Below are positions 59,213 through 64,000 of a DNA stretch of 64,000 bases, piece by piece. The notes beneath the pieces are model-generated. The model did no database searches. It was given only the letters and a program-made list of their open reading frames with translations, and had not been told where the DNA came from. This stretch comes from Oscheius sp. JU75 (Eukaryota; Nematoda; Chromadorea; Rhabditida; Rhabditidae), in NCBI GenBank assembly GCA_037178855.1, contig JASJZC010000005.1:3224001-3288000 (forward strand). Direction: 5' to 3'. Position 1 is the first letter of the stretch, and each line of letters starts with the position of its first letter. The position numbers and the translations under genes were made by a program.

Positions 59213-60857
59213 CTATACCCATTTGCCAGAACAGGGGGACTTTGGGGAAGGGGGGACAGATTCCAGACCAATACAAGAAGAGTTTCTGGTCAGAATAGAA
59301 TGGGGTTGGGGAGAGGGAGACCGGAAGGACACGGTCTGGGAACGCCCTCTTGGAATGATGGAAGGCTGGTCTTCTAAACGACGAATACTGATGGACAAGG
59401 CTCGTGAACTGCTCTGTTTCGAAGCCGTATTCCTCTCGAACACAACAGCAGCAAGATAAAACGCGTTGAAGGAAAACTAAACCAAGATTGTGAAGAGAGA
59501 AGAAAAAAACCTTTAGGAAACAGATGGATCTGGACAAATGAATGACCACAGGCTGAATGTCAAAGTAGAACATTCTCAAGGCTCGGACGACATTTTCGGG
59601 GCAGCAGAGAACCAAGTGCACGAGAGTGATTAGCATGAATCGTCGCATCGTGTTCGTTCTTTTCTGAAAAGGATCAGGAATTAGTTTCTGCAGTCCTTTT
59701 CTGCAAAAGGGCAGTCACCTTTGCCCTCCGGAATGCGACTGACGCACGTGTTGGATCGACGTGAGGTTTCCTCTCGGAATAAACAATTCTTTAGTTTCTC
59801 CTACTTAGTGGCTTCTCACCGATAAACAGTTTTATACGGGGTTCAACTATTTGACTCGGACACAAAAATCTTGGGTATTCTACCTGAATCACATAGTTGG
59901 GTGACCTTCTCTTCTGTTCATTATGTTCTAATCCTATTCGACTGAACAGCCATTTCGTCGACTAATCAGAGTTATCGTGAGGCTTCTAGAAGCCAGCCTA
60001 ATAGAGCTCCGAATGTTTTTTGCCGTCGGTTTAGCCCCATCGTTTATACCTTTTCGACGTCATCGGGAGCTTTCGGAAAGATGAGCAGCGGAGCGGTTCG
60101 ATGAGGATCGGTTCGGCAGAGAAGAACACGCATGTCCAGAACGAAGATGACGGCAAATGGCACAACAAAGGTCAGAATGACGTCGAAAAATCCGTAGATC
60201 GAGGTAGTGGACTGAACTTTGAGAATCAGATGATGAGAGAGAGAGAGCTCTTAGCATAATTGCTTCCGACTCGTGTTATCCGTTAAAAACAGTGTTAAAC
60301 ACTCACATTCAGCTGAATGACACAGACGTCCGCCTGAGCTGTGGTCGAGATGAAAAGGTGCAGATTGAGGATGAAGGCTAGCAGAGCAACAGAACAGAGT
60401 CCGATGATGGGACTTCGACCCAGGGTCGAATACTGTAGAGGACGGATGGCTGCGATGAAGCGAAGAGACGACATACAGAGCCATGAGAACATGCTGAGAC
60501 CGAATGAGACTCTCCATGTCCATTCCGTCAGAGCACAAAGAATGCTGTGAAATGGAGGAGATATGGGGATAAGTCCAGCTAACAGCTGAGAGAATCCACT
60601 TAACATGGCCAGACTGTCCGAAGCGGCCATTACACTGAGGAAGATCCCGGTTCCAGAAAGGAACTGAACTTGAAATTGACAAAAGAAACAGAAAACGTTA
60701 CCTGATGTCTGTCAATTCGAAAAAGTCGAATCATACGGTAGATGACGAGAGTGTTGAGTAACAGACCAATCGTTATGATCGAAGAGAAGAGGAAGAAGAG
60801 CGAGAATCGAGGTAGAGGTTCGGAGGTTCGAGGCATTGGCCATGTTTCGAGGAGCAT
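59213..60857 (-). CDS. Seven-TM receptor, diverged class A GPCR
   Basis: TM1 is FFLFSSIITIGLLLNTLVIY (LLLN), TM2 is IFLSVMAASDSLAMLSGFSQ, and TM3 ends with MFSWLCMSSLRFIAAIRPL, where the DRY position reads LRF. TM4 is LCSVALLAFILNLHLFIST. TM5 is FFDVILTFVVPFAVIFVLDM and TM6 is MLITLVHLVLCCPENVVRAL. TM7 is RSICFLKFSFNAFYLAAVVF, without a clear NPxxY. The tail is Ser/Pro/Arg-rich. Five exons; the intron before TM6 is about 390 nt. The plan fits nematode FMRFamide-receptor-like or chemosensory families, but subfamily and ligand are unclear. The arginine of the third-helix motif is kept. Confidence 0.78.
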
Positions 60858-61189
60858 TCTGAGATGAAGCAGTCCCGACTAGTGATTTGGGATTAGGCGA
60901 GAGGAGGGAACGAGGGGCTCGTGACTCGGTCAGATCAGAGCTGGCCGGATTATGGAGACAGACAGAAACTTCCTGCGGATAATTAGACGGGTGGGAGAAG
61001 GCAGACAAAAGAGAGGGTAGGTGATGCGAATTAGACCACAGATTTCATTGGATTGTCAGGCAAGAGTTCAGATCTTTAGTCGAAGAGGTTTGGTTCCACT
61101 CTACCTATAGCCTTGCACACGACCAGATTCATCTTTCCAGTGTCCTGTGGACCTAACAGTTGCCTTTTGATTATATATCGACTCTCCAT
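60858..61189. other. Intergenic, upstream of the 7TM gene
   Basis: No recognised feature. Confidence 0.35.
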
Positions 61190-61868
61190 TTACAGCACAC
61201 ATTCCGAAGAAGGCTTAGGAGCCAACAGTTCCTCCATAAACTGTTTTGACGTTTCTCTGGGCCACATAAGCCAGTCCTCTGGCCACTCGGCCCCTTCCTT
61301 GACCAAGATCCACTTGCACTGTGCGTACTTTTTGATGTCCGACTCTTTTTTGAATGAGAGAATGCACTCTTGGCATGAACACTCGTTGTCTGCTTTATTG
61401 TGCTTGGCCAGCAAACGACAGTTGAAGAAGGCACTCGCCGGCTGGGCACCCTTCTCATACTCTTAGACTTCATTCTTGGACACATTGTACGATCCGATTG
61501 TAACCTTTCCTGTTGATGTCTACAAATAGACGGGAGCATATCCGCTTTTTTGAATCAATAGGGGCAGTTTGTTCTGCTTGTTCTTTAGCCAGTCAGCCAT
61601 CGGCATCCAGTAGTAATTTTTGTTTTCAGTCTACTGTCAGTCAAGAGACTTATGACTAACTTTGGTGTCTTCTCCTTTATCCGAGCTGTACCCATATGTT
61701 CAGTTCAATTTCTACCTTGTTGGCAGTGGAATATCCACAGTACACTTTACCAGACACGTCGATCTCGGTCACAAACAAGTTGAGACATTCCGGAGCGGGG
61801 AGAGCATCCACGTGGACAGGATCTCGTAGATTGACTCGAGTCTTGAGATAGGAGGAACTTACTGTCAA
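61190..61868 (-). pseudogene. Decayed paralog of the ALWY...GR.WN repeat protein
   Basis: Minus-strand segments parallel the intronless protein at 36085-37173. They are PVHVDALPAPECLNLFVTEI, then GKVYCGYSTANK, YYWMPMADWLKNKQNKLPLL, KVTIGSYNVSKNEV, the Cys cluster CSCQEC (CPCSKC in the intact protein) and the WP motif GAEWPEDW (GDPWP there). Two in-frame stops (TAG after GYAPVYL and TAA after SKNEV) interrupt an otherwise continuous frame. Unlike the intact gene, a possible intron separates the first block, and no start codon is clear. Read as a broken copy; a set of unspotted introns is the alternative. Confidence 0.5.
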
Positions 61869-62311
61869 GCCATTAAGAATCTTTTCTGTATTACAGTTGC
61901 CCTTCCCTTATAACTTGTTTTATTATTTTTTGTAACTAAATGTTTCTTTTTCGAAAGGGAAAGTTTTGCTAGAGGACTAGTGGAAACATCCGAAGATCAC
62001 AGTTCTCTTGCGAATAAGAATCTTGCCCAATCATCAAGACCATCTGATCGAAGGAAGTGACTGCGTCAGCGCGAAAAAAACATTTCGGTCACCGTTTTGA
62101 GGAATTGGAACGTCCCAAAACAGTTCGACAATAATCGAATTATCGAACATTACTCGAGGCTAAGAACTTGCATCCCTTCTTCACGAGTCTCGTTTTTATC
62201 TGATCTCTAGTCTTTCTCCATATCCGTCTATTTTCCAAATCCAGATCTCCTCGGGGTCGTTCCGTCCGTTTTCGATCCGATTCCATCTCAAGTTCATACT
62301 CTCGCCTATCC

Positions 62312-63571
62312 ATGTCCCGTCTGTTCTTTGTTTCGCTCTTCGTACTTTCTTCCGCTTTGGAAGAGTACTCGTATCTCGGATCATGCAACGATAACAGTAT
62401 TCCATTCAAACTTGAAGTGAACAGTCGAGGACGACCAGGTGTATCCTTCCCCCTTCCTCTTCAACGCTCACTTCAGAACTGTTTTGTACTCGCCCAATTT
62501 GTTTCGGAGGACAGGAAAAGACACTATCTACGATTTCTTGTAGCAGAGTCTTCCAAAAAAACATCTGCAATGAACCGAACGAATGGACAGGGGGCCTGAT
62601 GGAAGTTAGCAATGGGACGGAAAACTCGTAATATAGAAAAGTTGTTGTATAATCAAACAGTTAAAGCCTCAAGTCCAAATGCTGTTCTTTCGATTCGGAA
62701 CTGGAACAAATCCAAGCCGTAAAGACGGTCACTCTCGGTACGGACGAAAAGTCAGTTGACCCTTTAGTAAAGTACACTCAACTATTCAGATTCTCTGGCG
62801 GTTTGTTTCTGAGCCGAAAAGGAATTGAAGGCTTCGATATGATCAAGGAGGTCAGAAGAAGTGCGAAGAATAACAGGTGACTGTTATCTTTATTGAAGAA
62901 GGGCAGGTTTCAGAGTCGAGTACGAGATAATGATCATTCGAGTGCCGTGCAAAGTCGACGTTTCGGAAGAGTACGACCTGTTGAAGAAGCTCGGATATTT
63001 AGAGGACAAGGAGGATAACCTCGTCTCCGACTACTACAATGATTACGAACCTGTGAACTATCAGCAGCCTATTAGGCAGCCGCTATTGTACGTACGATGA
63101 AAACGGTTTATCATACTGATTCAGAAATAACCTGGAGAACTACCCACAACAATCTCTACCACTGCAAGTACCGCAACAGCCGCTGTTCAGCCAGCCACAA
63201 GCCACAGTCCCTCCTCCGACTCTCGTATCGCCCATTCTCACCACTCTCGTTCCTGTCAAAATTGTTCCTCGGACTATTGTTGACGTCACAACCTCGACAG
63301 CAACCACACTTGGTACTACAACAGCCGAAACAACAGTTCACACCACGATAAAGAGTAGTACTACTATCAAATATCTGGTAAGGAAGAGAGCTTTCCCCAA
63401 CAAGATCTGTTCAGAGACCTAAACGCCTACAATTTACTCAGCAGAAGAAGAAGATGTCGAAGAAGACGAGGAAGTCCGATCATAATGACGGTTAGTCTCT
63501 TGGTCTTCTTCATTTCCAAATGTTCAGCTTCCACGAAAGAGACTACACGGCTAGAAGAACTACGGGTTTGA
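62312..63571 (+). CDS. Secreted Cys-rich protein with Pro/Gln and Thr-rich mucin-like region
   Basis: Signal peptide MSRLFFVSLFVLSSALEEY, then a Cys-rich segment over several exons (SCNDNSIPFKLEV, LFCTRPICFGGQEKTLS, VFQKNICNEPNEWTGGL). EYEIMIIRVPCKVDVSEEYD is followed by an acidic/Tyr stretch (NLVSDYYNDYEPVNYQQP). A Gln/Pro-rich region (QQPLFSQPQATVPPP) leads to a Thr-rich run (DVTTSTATTLGTTTAETTVH) likely O-glycosylated, then a Lys-rich C-terminus. Eight exons, introns 30-44 nt. No family recognised. The stop lies 20 nt from the stop of the convergent receptor gene, within an AATAAT repeat. Confidence 0.65.
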
Positions 63572-63591
63572 ATAATAATAATAATAAATAT

Positions 63592-64000
63592 TTATGCTCT
63601 CCAAAGATCTTTGAACGCCATTTTATAGTCAGTCCTGAACAGAAGAACATTCAAAGAAGAGACTAACTCACATGGATCTTCGATAGACGAAGTAATTGGC
63701 TGCAATCGACGCGTTTATAGATAGTCCAGCGTACGAAATCAGCCCGATCCTTGTGTTACCTAAAGAAACGATGGCTCGGATAAAGAAAAACCTACGACTG
63801 AGGTCGATTCTGCTCTCAAAGTAGGAGACAACTGCCATGCCAACGAGCCAACCGCAGAAGGTCAACGACAACACAATTGACAAGGGCTTGAAGGTGTTTC
63901 TAACACAGTGCGACACATCTGAAACATTTAGCACTGTCTCTAATCCAAACACTCACGGGTTTTTTTTCGTAGCACTATCCAGATGACGACGTAGACAAAC
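63592..64000 (-). CDS. Seven-TM receptor, 3' part (continues beyond right edge)
   Basis: Visible segments: TM5 end (FVYVVIWIVLRKKT), cytoplasmic loop, TM6-like CVRNTFKPLSIVLSLTFCGW with LVGMAVVSYF, TM7-like IGLISYAGLSINASIAANYF and the tail VYRRSMTDYKMAFKDLWRA, which has the typical short class A/chemoreceptor ending (YRRS...AF..LW). Three introns of about 36-46 nt. The NPxxY position reads IAANYF. It may belong to the nematode srsx-like group, but that is not certain. The 5' part is outside the window. The stop overlaps an AT-rich microsatellite, so its 3' UTR must extend into the neighbouring gene. Confidence 0.75.

Overview
The window is a compact, intron-rich animal nuclear genome, most likely a nematode. 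Two secreted transthyretin-like proteins (a family that is essentially nematode-specific), a nematode-type cys-loop channel, a TWK-like K2P channel and several nematode-style receptors support this. Most introns are only about 36-40 nt (gt...ttcag). Many start codons sit 0-5 nt after a splice-acceptor-like YAG, as expected for spliced-leader trans-splicing. It is not a Caenorhabditis-like gene set: it carries NAMPT, which C. elegans lacks, and two HPF1 genes.

Layout. 0-9.9 kb: TIM50 (cut by the left edge), a VAMP-type R-SNARE, a longin-like gene, ATG101, and a small two-TM membrane gene with a decayed inverted copy beside it. 9.9-15.4 kb: FNIP (plus strand) and a ligand-gated channel. 15.4-24.6 kb (minus): bifunctional PAPS synthase, two transthyretin-like genes (one with a MITE filling an intron) and coatomer gamma. 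25.2-26.5 kb (plus): MRPL42 and LIPT2, 9 nt apart. 26.5-33.8 kb (minus): a small secreted helical protein, a K2P channel with a long QT-motif tail, and the beta subunit of the mitochondrial processing peptidase. 34.1-39.6 kb (plus): a copine, whose large last intron holds an intronless repeat protein on the other strand, then NAMPT. 39.7-45.0 kb (minus): nicotinamidase, an unrecognised proline/serine-rich protein with an E2F-type site upstream, and RPL12. 45.4-52.2 kb (plus): a probable operon LIN54-ADAT2-COX11-HPF1A-HPF1B. 52.4-60.9 kb: an EGF-like surface protein, two 7TM receptors and an intronless PH-like gene. 61-64 kb: a decayed paralog of the repeat protein, a Cys-rich/Thr-rich secreted protein, and a partial 7TM receptor at the right edge.

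How genes relate. NAMPT and nicotinamidase, the two alternative first steps of nicotinamide salvage, lie convergently 107 nt apart. TIM50, MPP-beta, COX11, MRPL42 and LIPT2 are mitochondrial biogenesis genes. The HPF1 pair would act with PARP enzymes in ADP-ribosylation; one copy keeps the known functional residues and the other has lost several. FNIP and ATG101 belong to the nutrient/TOR/autophagy axis. CDS coordinates are gene spans from start to stop codon; introns were placed by eye from GT/AG sites, reading frame and family similarity.
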